A stretch of 43,263 nucleotides of DNA from Candidatus Manganitrophaceae bacterium (GTDB lineage Bacteria > Nitrospirota > Nitrospiria > SBBL01 > JAADHI01), in assembly GCA_013151935.1 (NCBI GenBank), contig JAADHI010000100.1:1-43263 (forward strand), in the 5' to 3' direction. A model generated the notes under the pieces. That model ran no database searches. It was not told the origin of the DNA and saw only the letters and a program-made list of their open reading frames with translations. The position numbers were made by a program, and so were the translations under genes. Of this stretch, positions 25,190 through 34,161 are shown piece after piece (the stretch's first letter is position 1; the number at the start of each line of letters is the position of its first letter).

Positions 25190-27286
25190 ATGCAGGTTTT
25201 AATAAAATATAGGGATAAGAATTTTATGATCATTCTGTTCTTATTCACAGCATTTCTTTGCCTGCAATGGGGACAGCCCCCTGGATTACACGCAAATATT
25301 CAACATGGGACGCTCGCCCCTCAAGGGAACTTCATTCCCGAAGATCCAGCCTTTGATCCCGTTCGCCAAGCCTACAAAGCCTTTAACTTCACAAAGGCGG
25401 TACGGGAAACCGAACGTTTAAATCGACGTCATAAAACACCTGAAATTTCAGAAAATGCGGCCTTTCTTATGGGAGATCTCTATATTACCATGGCCGAAAA
25501 AGGCCGACCCTTACTTTTTCGAAAGGCCTTAGACGCATATCGGGAAGCCTATTTTAGATATCCAGAATCAGAACGCACACCATCCGTCTTGATGACCATC
25601 GGCATGATTTTTTTGAGAGAAGCACTCTATTACGAAGCACTGGCCACTTTTGACCGCATTATAAAAAAATATCAAAACACCCCTTTTGTTATTCCAGCTC
25701 AAATCAATAAAGGAGATGTTTTTTTACAATGGGGAAAATACGACAAAGCCATCCTAGCCTTTGATAAAGTTAATCCGGCTATTTTATCTCCACAGGAATC
25801 TACTTTTTTACTGCTTAATTACGCCGAAACCTATTACCTGAAAAAAGAATATGTCACGGCTTATGGATACTACAAACTCATTTCACCTCAAAATCCTCTG
25901 TTGCAAGTCTCAAAAAAATCCCTCTACCAATATGGCATCTCTGCTTATAAAACAGAGGCCTACACAAAATCACGCGAACTATTATTCATCCTGCACAACA
26001 AATACCCGAAGTCCACGTACTCTCTCTTGGCCCTTGCCCGTATTGGCGATTCACTCCGTCTTCAAGGGAAGATCACGCGGGCAAAAAAAACCTACAAACA
26101 AGTCTATGCCGCAACAGGAAAAAAATACCATCACCAAAGTGCAAGCCTGATCGCCGCCATTGGAGAACTCCACATCGCAGGCTGCGAAACAATCTCTCCT
26201 AAATTTACAAGTAACTGTTTTAAAGGACGGGCCTTAAATACGGAAGCAGGAGGTCTGGCTTATGAAAAGGTGAAAACCTCAGCCTCAATATTGCTCCGCC
26301 ACAAAAAAAATCGTCCCGACTTCATTGCCCAACTTATTTTTGAAACAGCAGAAGCCTTAGAAAAACACGCATTATTTACGGAATCGCTCAAAATAAAACA
26401 ACGCTTGATCAAACAAGAGGTTTCGAAACTTCTGAAAAAAGATATTAAAAAATCCCTACCGCATACCGTGATTTCCTCGGTCAATCAATTGTTTGCAAAG
26501 AATCAATACCTCGAAGCCTTGAAGGTCTACTATAGCGACCAAGCCTACTTTTCTCCCAAGGTTCTCAAGGGAAGAACAGGATTGAATCTGGGCATTGCTT
26601 TTACGCAATCAGGACTCCATAAGGAAGCAATCGATTTGCTTCTTCCTTTTACCCAGAGACAACAAAATGCACAAAAAGAAAAAGCACAAACCTATTTAAT
26701 AAGAACCTATTTCAAGCAAAAAAAATACACGAGCGCGGAAAAACAAAAACAAATATTTATTAAACACTACCCCAATAGCAAAATCATTCCAGAGCTAGAA
26801 AGACGCTCTGCCGAAGCCTCTCTAAACGAGGGAAAAACAAAGCTCGCCATCAAAAAACTAAAAAGTTGGCTTTCAAGTTACGCAAAATCTAGCGAACAAG
26901 CCCTTGTTTTAATTCACTTAGGCGATGCCTATGTAAAAAGTGGTGATTTAGATCAGGCTTTAGAAAGTTATCTCAAGATAAAAGAGCCTCAACGAAAAAA
27001 AACACCAGGGCTTTATCTCAGAATTGCCGATACTTTTTTTAAACTCAAAATCTATAAAAGAAGCATTTCCTTTTATGCAAAAACCATCGAAGCCAGTGAG
27101 GGGAATGAAGCCGTTACTTGGGCCAATTTCCAGGTGGCACAGAGCTACGAAAAACTCGGGATACATGATAAAGGACTTCCTATTTACAGCCGTTTAGAAA
27201 CCGGAGCGGGAGGCCTCATCCGGGCACTTTCAGAACAAAAGGCGGTAGAACTTGTATCCAAAACTGAGAAAAATATAAGTCCTTAA
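25190..27286 (+). CDS. Large exported or membrane-anchored TPR protein, first gene of fleSR operon
   Basis: 698 residues. A basic start and a hydrophobic segment (about 13-28, ILFLFTAFLCLQWG) look like a signal peptide or anchor. Nearly all the rest is helical tandem repeats of TPR type, for example EALATFDRIIKKYQNTPFV, SYSLLALARIGDSL-like units and ALVLIHLGDAYVKSGDLDQA. I do not recognise a named family. Start ATG 25190 has AGGA 8 nt upstream. It is followed after 19 nt by the FleS-like kinase and shares its sigma-54 promoter, which ties it to the flagellar regulatory step. It may be a scaffold or an envelope factor for motor assembly; that is inference. Confidence 0.8.
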   Translation: MQVLIKYRDKNFMIILFLFTAFLCLQWGQPPGLHANIQHGTLAPQGNFIPEDPAFDPVRQAYKAFNFTKAVRETERLNRRHKTPEISENAAFLMGDLYITMAEKGRPLLFRKALDAYREAYFRYPESERTPSVLMTIGMIFLREALYYEALATFDRIIKKYQNTPFVIPAQINKGDVFLQWGKYDKAILAFDKVNPAILSPQESTFLLLNYAETYYLKKEYVTAYGYYKLISPQNPLLQVSKKSLYQYGISAYKTEAYTKSRELLFILHNKYPKSTYSLLALARIGDSLRLQGKITRAKKTYKQVYAATGKKYHHQSASLIAAIGELHIAGCETISPKFTSNCFKGRALNTEAGGLAYEKVKTSASILLRHKKNRPDFIAQLIFETAEALEKHALFTESLKIKQRLIKQEVSKLLKKDIKKSLPHTVISSVNQLFAKNQYLEALKVYYSDQAYFSPKVLKGRTGLNLGIAFTQSGLHKEAIDLLLPFTQRQQNAQKEKAQTYLIRTYFKQKKYTSAEKQKQIFIKHYPNSKIIPELERRSAEASLNEGKTKLAIKKLKSWLSSYAKSSEQALVLIHLGDAYVKSGDLDQALESYLKIKEPQRKKTPGLYLRIADTFFKLKIYKRSISFYAKTIEASEGNEAVTWANFQVAQSYEKLGIHDKGLPIYSRLETGAGGLIRALSEQKAVELVSKTEKNISP

Positions 27287-27305
27287 ATCACAGGAAGGAA
27301 CATTA

Positions 27306-28181
27306 ATGGCTGTCGAAGAAACATCCCTTAAAATTTTAAAAGATGCCTTTCACCAATTTAATACCACTTCTTCCGAGTTAGAAAAAAGCTATCGCCTACT
27401 CAAAGAAGAAGTCATTGATCTTAAAAAAGAACTTCAAAAAACACAAGATGAAAAAGAAGTCCTTCGAGAACAAGCGGAGCGAAATCATCGCTTAGCCGCC
27501 GTGGGAGAAATGTCGGCAAAGATGGCACACGAACTGAGAAACCCCCTAGGGAGCATTGAGCTTTTTGCAAGTTTGCTCCAAAAAGAAGTCGAAAAACACA
27601 CCCGAAACCCAGAAAAAATCGCTTGGGCGAAACACCTCTTGAATGCGGTTAAAAATATGGATCACAGCATCACCAACTTGCTGTTTTTCACCCGAAAACC
27701 TCAAGCCATTTTGAAATCCGTCGATTTAGGCCAGATCATTTCTGAACTCATCGGTTTTACCCAATACCTCTTCCGAGAACACCATGTCGAAGTTTTTCAA
27801 AAAATTGACCCAGAACTCACAGACATCTTCTGTGATGAAGATCTGATCAAACAAGTCCTGATTAATTTAATTTTGAACGCCATGGATGCCATGCCACAAG
27901 GTGGCGCACTTAAAATAACAGCCCACAGTACACACGATATGCCAGAAGAAGTCTTAATCACCATCTCTGACACCGGCCTTGGCATCCCAGAAGACGCACT
28001 GCCACTTATATTCGATCCATTTTTTAGTACAAAAACCACCGGGGCAGGTCTTGGACTCGCCATCGCTCAAAATGCCGTCACCGCCCATCAAGGTGTGATT
28101 TATGTCAACAACCGCAAAGATCGAGGTGTGACCTTTACCATCCGGCTACCAAAACACAAGGAGGGCCGTCATGCAGTTTAA
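27306..28181 (+). CDS. fleS: FleS/FlrB-like cytoplasmic sensor histidine kinase
   Basis: 291 residues, no membrane helices and no recognisable PAS domain. The N-terminal 60 residues form a charged coiled coil (EEVIDLKKELQKTQDEKEVL). HisKA carries H75 in KMAHELRNPLGS, and HATPase has NLILNAMDAMP, ISDTGLGIP and FFSTKTTGAGLGLAI. This short soluble layout resembles Campylobacter/Helicobacter FlgS, which reports on assembly of the export gate and MS ring. Good ribosome site (AGGAAGG). Overlaps the regulator gene by 11 nt. Confidence 0.88.
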   Translation: MAVEETSLKILKDAFHQFNTTSSELEKSYRLLKEEVIDLKKELQKTQDEKEVLREQAERNHRLAAVGEMSAKMAHELRNPLGSIELFASLLQKEVEKHTRNPEKIAWAKHLLNAVKNMDHSITNLLFFTRKPQAILKSVDLGQIISELIGFTQYLFREHHVEVFQKIDPELTDIFCDEDLIKQVLINLILNAMDAMPQGGALKITAHSTHDMPEEVLITISDTGLGIPEDALPLIFDPFFSTKTTGAGLGLAIAQNAVTAHQGVIYVNNRKDRGVTFTIRLPKHKEGRHAV

Positions 28182-29559
28182 TAAACAAAACAAAAGAGCC
28201 CCGATTCTCATCGTCGATGACGAACCGGAAATGCGCTTTGCCTTAACCGCAACACTCGAAGAAGAAGGCTATCGCGTGCTTAGCGCCCCAAACGGAGAAG
28301 CGGCCTTAAAAATTTGCATGGCCCGATCCAACAAAGACCCCTTTTCTGCACTGATCACCGATATGAAAATGCCTGGCATGAGTGGCATTGACCTCATTCA
28401 ACAAATCAAAAAAAGATGGGCGGACATGCCCATCATATTGATGTCGGCCTTTGGCTCTGTTGAAAGTGCTGTCGATGCCATGAAATTAGGCATCTTTGAT
28501 TACATGGTCAAACCTTTTTCACAAAAAACCCTACGCGACACACTTTATGAAGCCCTTCATAAAAAACCCACAGAGGGAAAAATCAGACGTTCTGGAAACA
28601 AACAACTCGTCACAGAAGATCTCGGGATGAAAAAGATGCTGAAAATGGCCGAAGTCGTTGCGGCAAGTCAGGCCACCGTGCTCATTCAGGCAGAAAGTGG
28701 GACGGGGAAAGAATTGCTCGCACGATTTATTCATGATCACAGTCCACGTGCCCATCGACCCTTTGTTGCCATCAACTGCGCCGCGGTACCGGAATCCCTC
28801 TTAGAAAGTGAACTTTTTGGTTATGAAAAAGGGGCCTTTACCGGAGCCGCAACAAAAAAAGCAGGACGTTTCGAACTCGCACAGATGGGAACCCTGCTTT
28901 TGGATGAGGTGAGTGAAATGCAGTTCTCCCTGCAAGCCAAGCTGCTGCGCGTTTTACAGGAGCGCGAAGTGGATGTGCTGGGTGGAAAAGGCACACTTTC
29001 GGTGGATATCCGTGTCATCGCCACAACAAATCGCCCTCTGCTCGAAGAAGTCAAAGCCGGACGCTTTAGAGAAGATCTCTACTATCGACTCAATGTCTTT
29101 CCGCTTCGCATTCCACCGCTTCGGGATCGCATCGCAGACATCCCCGCGCTCGTGCAACACTTTATTCTCTCCGGCGCTGAAAAAAATGGAAAACGGGTCA
29201 ATGCAATCTCAAAAGAAGCGCTCGCGATTTTAATGTCTATGCCTTGGCCTGGCAATGTGCGAGAGCTTGAAAATATAATCGAACGTGCCGTCTTATTGGC
29301 AGAATCTGAACAGATCGACAAAGATCATCTGCTTTTTCCTGAAAATGAACCCATACGACAGGAATCCGCCCCCATAACGATCACGACGGTTTGGGAAGCA
29401 GAACGCAAGCTCATCCTCGAAACACTCACACAGGTTTCTGGAAACAGAACACACGCCGCGCGGATGTTGGGCATTAGTATTCGCACCCTACGTAATAAAT
29501 TGCGGGAATACCATAAGCTCGACCCGGACTGCGAAACGGCCAACACAGAAAGTAAATAA
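28171..29559 (+). CDS. fleR: FleR/FlrC-like sigma-54 response regulator
   Basis: 462 residues. Receiver with D16-D17 and phospho-acceptor D64 (ITDMKMPGMSG) and Lys in MVKPF. The AAA+ domain has AESGTGKE (Walker A), GAFTGA and TLLLDEVSEM. The Fis-type HTH is NRTHAARMLGISIRTLRNKLRE, the FleR/FlrC/FlgR form and different from the RTTLVEK type of the regulator at 23461. Partner of the overlapping kinase. Probably activates mid-class flagellar genes. flgB follows after 30 nt. Confidence 0.92.
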   Translation: MQFNKQNKRAPILIVDDEPEMRFALTATLEEEGYRVLSAPNGEAALKICMARSNKDPFSALITDMKMPGMSGIDLIQQIKKRWADMPIILMSAFGSVESAVDAMKLGIFDYMVKPFSQKTLRDTLYEALHKKPTEGKIRRSGNKQLVTEDLGMKKMLKMAEVVAASQATVLIQAESGTGKELLARFIHDHSPRAHRPFVAINCAAVPESLLESELFGYEKGAFTGAATKKAGRFELAQMGTLLLDEVSEMQFSLQAKLLRVLQEREVDVLGGKGTLSVDIRVIATTNRPLLEEVKAGRFREDLYYRLNVFPLRIPPLRDRIADIPALVQHFILSGAEKNGKRVNAISKEALAILMSMPWPGNVRELENIIERAVLLAESEQIDKDHLLFPENEPIRQESAPITITTVWEAERKLILETLTQVSGNRTHAARMLGISIRTLRNKLREYHKLDPDCETANTESK

Positions 29560-29589
29560 TCGCAGCTATTTTTAGGAAAGGATCTGATC

Positions 29590-30003
29590 ATGATCGACAA
29601 ATTATTTGGAAAATCACTTGAAAGACTGGAACAAGCCTTAGATGTAAGAAATACACGACACGGGGTCATTATGAGCAACATCACCAACCAGGATACCCCA
29701 GGATATAAAGCCAAAGAAATTGATTTTAAAAAAGCGCTCGCTGATGCAGATAGCGGAGCAGGTGGACTCAAGGTCGCACAAACCAATGCCAAGCACATGT
29801 CTACGCACAATGGGGCATCAAGCATTTCACCCGAAGTCCGTCTTTCCGCCACAAATGGCGCAAAACGGCTCGACGGCAATACCGTCAACACAGAAAAAGA
29901 AATGACACGTCTGGCAGAAAACACCTTTATGTATCAAGCCACCGCAGAATTTATCGCCAGAAAATTTGCCGGACTTAAGAATGTCATTAGCGAGGGAAGG
30001 TAA
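29590..30003 (+). CDS. flgB: FlgB, proximal rod protein
   Basis: 137 residues. The N-terminal DVRNTRHGVIMSNITNQDTP-like motif followed by GYKAKEIDFKKAL is the FlgB signature. The C-terminal helix (EMTRLAENTFMYQATAEFI) completes the rod fold. First rod gene of the flgB-flgC-fliE set. Ribosome site AGGAAAGGA. No separate sigma-54 site was found in front of it, so it may be read from the fleSR promoter. Confidence 0.95.
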   Translation: MIDKLFGKSLERLEQALDVRNTRHGVIMSNITNQDTPGYKAKEIDFKKALADADSGAGGLKVAQTNAKHMSTHNGASSISPEVRLSATNGAKRLDGNTVNTEKEMTRLAENTFMYQATAEFIARKFAGLKNVISEGR

Positions 30004-30010
30004 AAGACAA

Positions 30011-30041
30011 ATCCCCCTCAGTCCCCCTTTGTTAAAGGGGG
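30011..30041. repeat. Short palindromic element between flgB and flgC
   Basis: ATCCCCCTCAGT precedes CCCCCTTT (30023-30030), loop GTT, AAAGGGGG (30034-30041). This word set is like a short C/G-rich palindromic repeat scattered in many environmental bacterial genomes. As RNA it forms a strong hairpin with a modest T tract 4 nt later, so partial termination or mRNA stabilisation is possible. Confidence 0.6.
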
Positions 30042-30113
30042 AAGCATTTTTAAAATAAGACAAGGCATTTTAATCATTATGAATGGAAACACCGTTTCGG
30101 AGGTAATAACGAT

Positions 30114-30548
30114 ATGAATATTTCACAGGCTTTTGCAATCCCGGCATCTGGGCTTGATGCACAGCGAGAACGACTCAATATCATCTCAAGCAACTTGGCA
30201 AATGTCGATTCAACCCAGACCCCGGAGGGCGGTCCCTATCGGCGGCGCGATGTTGTTTTTAGCACAAGCCCCGCTGAGGGGAGTTTTGCGAGTGCACTTG
30301 CACAAGAGAGAAACACATTAAAACAAGTCAAAGTCTCTCAAATCGTCTATGACCAACGCCCTTTCAAAGAAGTGTTTGAACCCAGCCATCCCGATGCAAA
30401 TACCGAAGGCTACGTGCTCTACCCCAATGTCAATGCCATGGAAGAAATGGTCAATATGATTTCAGCCCTACGTTCATATGAGGCCAATGTCACAATGCTA
30501 AATTCGGTAAAAAGTATGGCTTTAAAGGCCCTTGAAATTGGACGCTAA
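30114..30548 (+). CDS. flgC: FlgC, proximal rod protein
   Basis: 144 residues. Starts with the rod motif AIPASGLDAQRERLNIISSN and LANVDSTQTPEGGPYRRRDV. The C-terminal part has YPNVNAMEEMVNMISALRSYEANV, the FlgC signature. Strong ribosome site CGGAGG. Separated from flgB by 110 nt holding the palindromic element; fliE follows after 53 nt. Confidence 0.96.
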   Translation: MNISQAFAIPASGLDAQRERLNIISSNLANVDSTQTPEGGPYRRRDVVFSTSPAEGSFASALAQERNTLKQVKVSQIVYDQRPFKEVFEPSHPDANTEGYVLYPNVNAMEEMVNMISALRSYEANVTMLNSVKSMALKALEIGR

Positions 30549-30601
30549 AGAGATCTATCCCGGCCTAAAACCCATCAGGAGACAACAAATGAGGATAAAT
30601 G

Positions 30602-30895
30602 ATGGACATTAAAATTGGACAAAAACTCGCGACAGACTTGGCAACAAGGGGCCTTATCCCCTCTGAAAAAATAGCCAAACCTTTTAGCGAATCACTCAAA
30701 GAATCGCTCAATGAAGTCAATCAACTTAAAAAAATAGCAAAAGGATCAATCACCGATCTGGCAACAGGAAAGGACCAGGTGCTTCACCAAACAATGATTG
30801 CTGTTGAAAAAGCCGACGTTTCTTTCAAGCTCATGATGCAAGTCAGAAACAAAATCCTTTCTGCCTACGAGGAAATCAACCGGATGCAACTCTAA
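30602..30895 (+). CDS. fliE: FliE, MS ring-rod junction protein
   Basis: 97 residues, normal size. The family C-terminus is KADVSFKLMMQVRNKILSAYEEINRMQL, here split by conserved VRNK and AYEEI. It links the MS ring to the rod and is an early export substrate. Two ATG codons are adjacent (30599 and 30602); the second is better spaced (7 nt) from GAGG. Confidence 0.94.
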   Translation: MDIKIGQKLATDLATRGLIPSEKIAKPFSESLKESLNEVNQLKKIAKGSITDLATGKDQVLHQTMIAVEKADVSFKLMMQVRNKILSAYEEINRMQL

Positions 30896-30947
30896 ATCTA
30901 AATTGGAACAAAGTGGAGCCCTCCCCGCCAACACATAAGGACGATAT

Positions 30948-32540
30948 ATGGCAGCGCTTTTTGAACGACTTACAGGAAACCTACAAGAACTCAGTCTGGG
31001 GAAAAAGCTCCTCCTTGCTTTTATTTTTGCAGGAGGATTGGCCTCACTGGCCGTTCTGTGGCTTTGGATTCAAAAACCTGATTTTCGCATTCTCTACACC
31101 AACCTTTCTTCGGAAGATGCCGGACTTGTCATCGCAAAATTTCAGACACTCAATGTCCCTTATGAATTTTCAAACGACGGTGCATCTTTGATGGTCCCCG
31201 CGGAACGTGTGCATGAACTAAGACTCTTACTCGCGGGTGAAGGTCTGCCACAGGGCGGCGATGTCGGTTTTGAAATCTTTGACGAAAGCTCATTTGGAGC
31301 GACCGAATTTGCACAAAAGCTCAACTATCGCCGCGCCCTTCAAGGCGAACTCGCCCGCACCATTGCTCAAATTTCTGAAATCAGCAATGCACGTGTACAC
31401 CTCGTCATGCCAGAACCCAGTCTTTTCAGCGAACAAGAAAAATTAACAAGCGCAGCCGTTGTCGTCAATCTAAAACCGGGACGTGTTCTTTCAGATGCCC
31501 AGGTTCAAGGTATCACTCACCTCGTTTCCGGGAGTGTTGAGGGTTTAAAACCCGATGCCGTCACCATTGTCGATAGTCGGGGGAAGATTAGAACAACAGG
31601 TGCTGAAGGTTCATCCGCTATTCAAATGAGTGGCTCACAATTGGAATTCCAAAAAAACTTAGAAGAAAAGCTTCAGCAAAAAATTCAATCCATGCTCGCG
31701 CAAGTCGTGGGCCCAGACAAAGCCCTCGTTCGCGTTTCAAGTATTCTGGATCTCAGACAAGTCGAACTGACAGAAGAGAAGTTTGACCCTGAAACCCAAG
31801 TGGTGCGCAGCGAGCAACGCTCTCAGGGAAATTCAAACGGCACGTCTTCATCCGGTCCTCCAGGGGGTGTCCCTGGGGTTGCCTCAAATGTCCCCCCTGG
31901 AGGACAAGCACAAAGTGGTGCGGGCGCAAGCAACCAAAACAATACCCAAAATTCGAGTGAAGTCATTAACTATGAAATCAGTAAAACCGTAAGCCGTGTG
32001 ATTGAACCCTTTGGCACGATTAAACGACTCTCGGTTGCGGCCTTAATTGACGGCACCTATGAAGCCATCACAAACGACGAGGGAGTCACCACACAAGAAT
32101 ATGTGCCCAGAGGTGAAGAAGAAATGGCGACCCTTACATCCATCGTCAAAAAAGCCATGGGGTTTTCACTTGATCGTAAGGACGAACTCGAAGTTGTTAA
32201 TGTCCCCTTCAAAAGTGCACAAACCTTGGATCCGAATGATATTCCAGAAGTATCACTCATCGAAAAAGTGACGGATTGGTTGCCCCTTGTACGTCAAATC
32301 ATCGGGCCGCTGCTCATACTCCTAGTCCTTGCTGTCATCATTCGGCCCATATTAAAAGTGGTTATGGCACCCCTGCCCAAACCCGTTGCTCTGCCTGAAG
32401 GACTCACAGGCCCTGGCAATGTCTCACAAATAGAAGAGCCTGTAGAACAAGGCCCCACAAAAGAAGAAGTCATTAAACTTGCAGGAGAAAATCCGATGGC
32501 GGCGACACAAGCTGTAAAAAAATGGATTAACGAGGGCTAA
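30948..32540 (+). CDS. fliF: FliF, MS ring protein
   Basis: 530 residues. First membrane helix at about 23-43. Ring-building motifs are RILYTNLSSEDAGLVIAKF, ALQGELARTIAQISEISNARVHLV and ASVL-type text (LTSAAVVVNLKPG). A Gly/Ser/Asn-rich periplasmic insert precedes the second membrane helix (about 443-465), and the C-terminal FliG-binding tail ends in AVKKWINEG. Normal length. Confidence 0.97.
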   Translation: MAALFERLTGNLQELSLGKKLLLAFIFAGGLASLAVLWLWIQKPDFRILYTNLSSEDAGLVIAKFQTLNVPYEFSNDGASLMVPAERVHELRLLLAGEGLPQGGDVGFEIFDESSFGATEFAQKLNYRRALQGELARTIAQISEISNARVHLVMPEPSLFSEQEKLTSAAVVVNLKPGRVLSDAQVQGITHLVSGSVEGLKPDAVTIVDSRGKIRTTGAEGSSAIQMSGSQLEFQKNLEEKLQQKIQSMLAQVVGPDKALVRVSSILDLRQVELTEEKFDPETQVVRSEQRSQGNSNGTSSSGPPGGVPGVASNVPPGGQAQSGAGASNQNNTQNSSEVINYEISKTVSRVIEPFGTIKRLSVAALIDGTYEAITNDEGVTTQEYVPRGEEEMATLTSIVKKAMGFSLDRKDELEVVNVPFKSAQTLDPNDIPEVSLIEKVTDWLPLVRQIIGPLLILLVLAVIIRPILKVVMAPLPKPVALPEGLTGPGNVSQIEEPVEQGPTKEEVIKLAGENPMAATQAVKKWINEG

Positions 32541-32546
32541 AGCAAG

Positions 32547-33554
32547 ATGGCAAATGGCTATTACAAAGCAGCAATATTTGTTGCATCACTCGGAGAAGAT
32601 GCCGCTTCAGAAATTATGAAAGCGCTTGACCCCAAAGAACTGCAAAAGCTAGGGGCAAAAATCACCGAGCTTTCAGACATCCCGCAAAAAGACCTGGACG
32701 AAGTTTATGTAGAATTTGTCGAGAGCACAGCAGAAGTGGGCGGAATGAATGTCGAAGGAAAAGCATATATTCAAAAAGTACTCACAAAGGCCTTGGGTGA
32801 CGAACAAGCAGGACGGGTCATCGACAACTTGGTTGATGAAGACGAAGGGGGCTTAGAAACCCTCAAATGGATGGATGCCAAGTCCGTCGCAAGTCTCATC
32901 AAAGGAGAGCATCCACAAACGGTCTCCCTTATCCTTAGTCACCTCGACACGATACAAGCGAGTGAAGTCTTGCCCCATTTGCCCGAAGCCTTGAGGAGTG
33001 ATGTCATGATCCGAATCGCGACTTTGGAGGACATCCCCCCCGGCGTTATGCAGGAAATTGGCGCAGCCCTGCAAGTCGAATTGAATCAAGAGGACAACAA
33101 AAATGGCAGCAGTAAAAAAGTAAAAGGGGTTAAAATGGTTGCCGAAATACTCAACCAAATTGATCAAAGCACCGAACAGACCATCATGACCTCTATTACG
33201 GAACACCAAGCCGATCTTGCGGAAAAAATACGCGCACTCATGTTCGTCTTTGATGACTTAGTCGAAGTTGACAATCGCGGGATGCAAGAGATCTTAAAAG
33301 AAGTCAATAAAGACGAGCTTACCTTGGCGCTTCGGGCTGCGAAACAAGAGATTAAGGATAAATTTTTTTCCAATATGTCTGATCGTGCCTCCCAGCTTTT
33401 GAAGGAAGATATGGAAGCCAAAGGGCCAGTCAAGGTTTCCGAGGTTGAAAAAGCACAACAGGGTATCTTAAAAATTGCAAAACGCCTCTCCGATGCCGGA
33501 ACCATCAGTATCGGCGGAAAAGGCGGAGGAGGTGGCACTGAAGCTCTCGTCTAA
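32547..33554 (+). CDS. fliG: FliG, rotor switch protein
   Basis: 335 residues. The FliG N, middle and C domains are visible: AIFVASLGEDAASEIMKALD; EHPQTVSLILSHL and LPEALRSDVMIRIA; then the charged torque helix region FVFDDLVEVDNRGMQEIL and KDELTLALRAAKQEIKDKFF. The C-terminus ends in an unusual Gly-rich tail (GGKGGGGG). Starts 6 nt after fliF. Confidence 0.97.
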   Translation: MANGYYKAAIFVASLGEDAASEIMKALDPKELQKLGAKITELSDIPQKDLDEVYVEFVESTAEVGGMNVEGKAYIQKVLTKALGDEQAGRVIDNLVDEDEGGLETLKWMDAKSVASLIKGEHPQTVSLILSHLDTIQASEVLPHLPEALRSDVMIRIATLEDIPPGVMQEIGAALQVELNQEDNKNGSSKKVKGVKMVAEILNQIDQSTEQTIMTSITEHQADLAEKIRALMFVFDDLVEVDNRGMQEILKEVNKDELTLALRAAKQEIKDKFFSNMSDRASQLLKEDMEAKGPVKVSEVEKAQQGILKIAKRLSDAGTISIGGKGGGGGTEALV

Positions 33555-33558
33555 TATC

Positions 33559-34161
33559 ATGAAATCAGATGACCTTAAACCACAGGAAGTCGCCTCTTTT
33601 TTTATGAAAGAAGTTTCCCAGAGGACTGCGGGTGGTGGCATTGATGGACCTAAGGATCCAGAAACGGAACGAAGGGCTTATGAAAAAGGATTTGCTGTGG
33701 GGGAAGAAGCAGGTCACATCCTAGGACTGAGGAAACTGGATTCGACAGAAAAAATTTTAGTGAACCTCATCGAAGCAGTCAATCACTTAAAAACCGAGAT
33801 TTTGGAAGAAACAAAAGAAGATATTTTCACGATTGCCCTGGCCATTGCGGAACGCATTATTGGACAAACAATTCACGAAAACCCAGAGATTATTCAATCG
33901 AATATACAAAAGGCGATCAAAAAAATTGGGAAAACCGAAAAGCTTGTGATTCGGCTTCATACCGAAGATCTCGAAATTTTAACCCGAGATGCAGATGATG
34001 TCATACACACCCAAAATAAAAATATTGCATTCCGATTTGAAGCCGATACGAGTCTTTCACCAGGAGACTATATCGTAGAAGGCGAAGAACGCATGATAGA
34101 TGGTCGTCAGAAAAACCAACTTAAAATTATTGAAACACTCTTGAGAACACAGGAAAAATGA
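33559..34161 (+). CDS. fliH: FliH, export ATPase regulator
   Basis: 200 residues from ATG 33559, four nt after the fliG stop. An alternative TTG at 33475 would overlap fliG by 80 nt and lacks a ribosome site. The middle holds AYEKGFAVGEEAGHILGLRKL (a region with Gly-spaced repeats) and TIALAIAERIIGQTI. The C-terminus has RFEADTSLSPGDYIVEGEER, the FliH/HrpE signature. It binds FliI and docks it to the export gate. Confidence 0.9.
   Translation: MKSDDLKPQEVASFFMKEVSQRTAGGGIDGPKDPETERRAYEKGFAVGEEAGHILGLRKLDSTEKILVNLIEAVNHLKTEILEETKEDIFTIALAIAERIIGQTIHENPEIIQSNIQKAIKKIGKTEKLVIRLHTEDLEILTRDADDVIHTQNKNIAFRFEADTSLSPGDYIVEGEERMIDGRQKNQLKIIETLLRTQEK

Noticed and set aside
29325-29924. 199-residue minus-strand ORF
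   Set aside because: Antisense to the end of fleR and most of flgB, both firmly identified.
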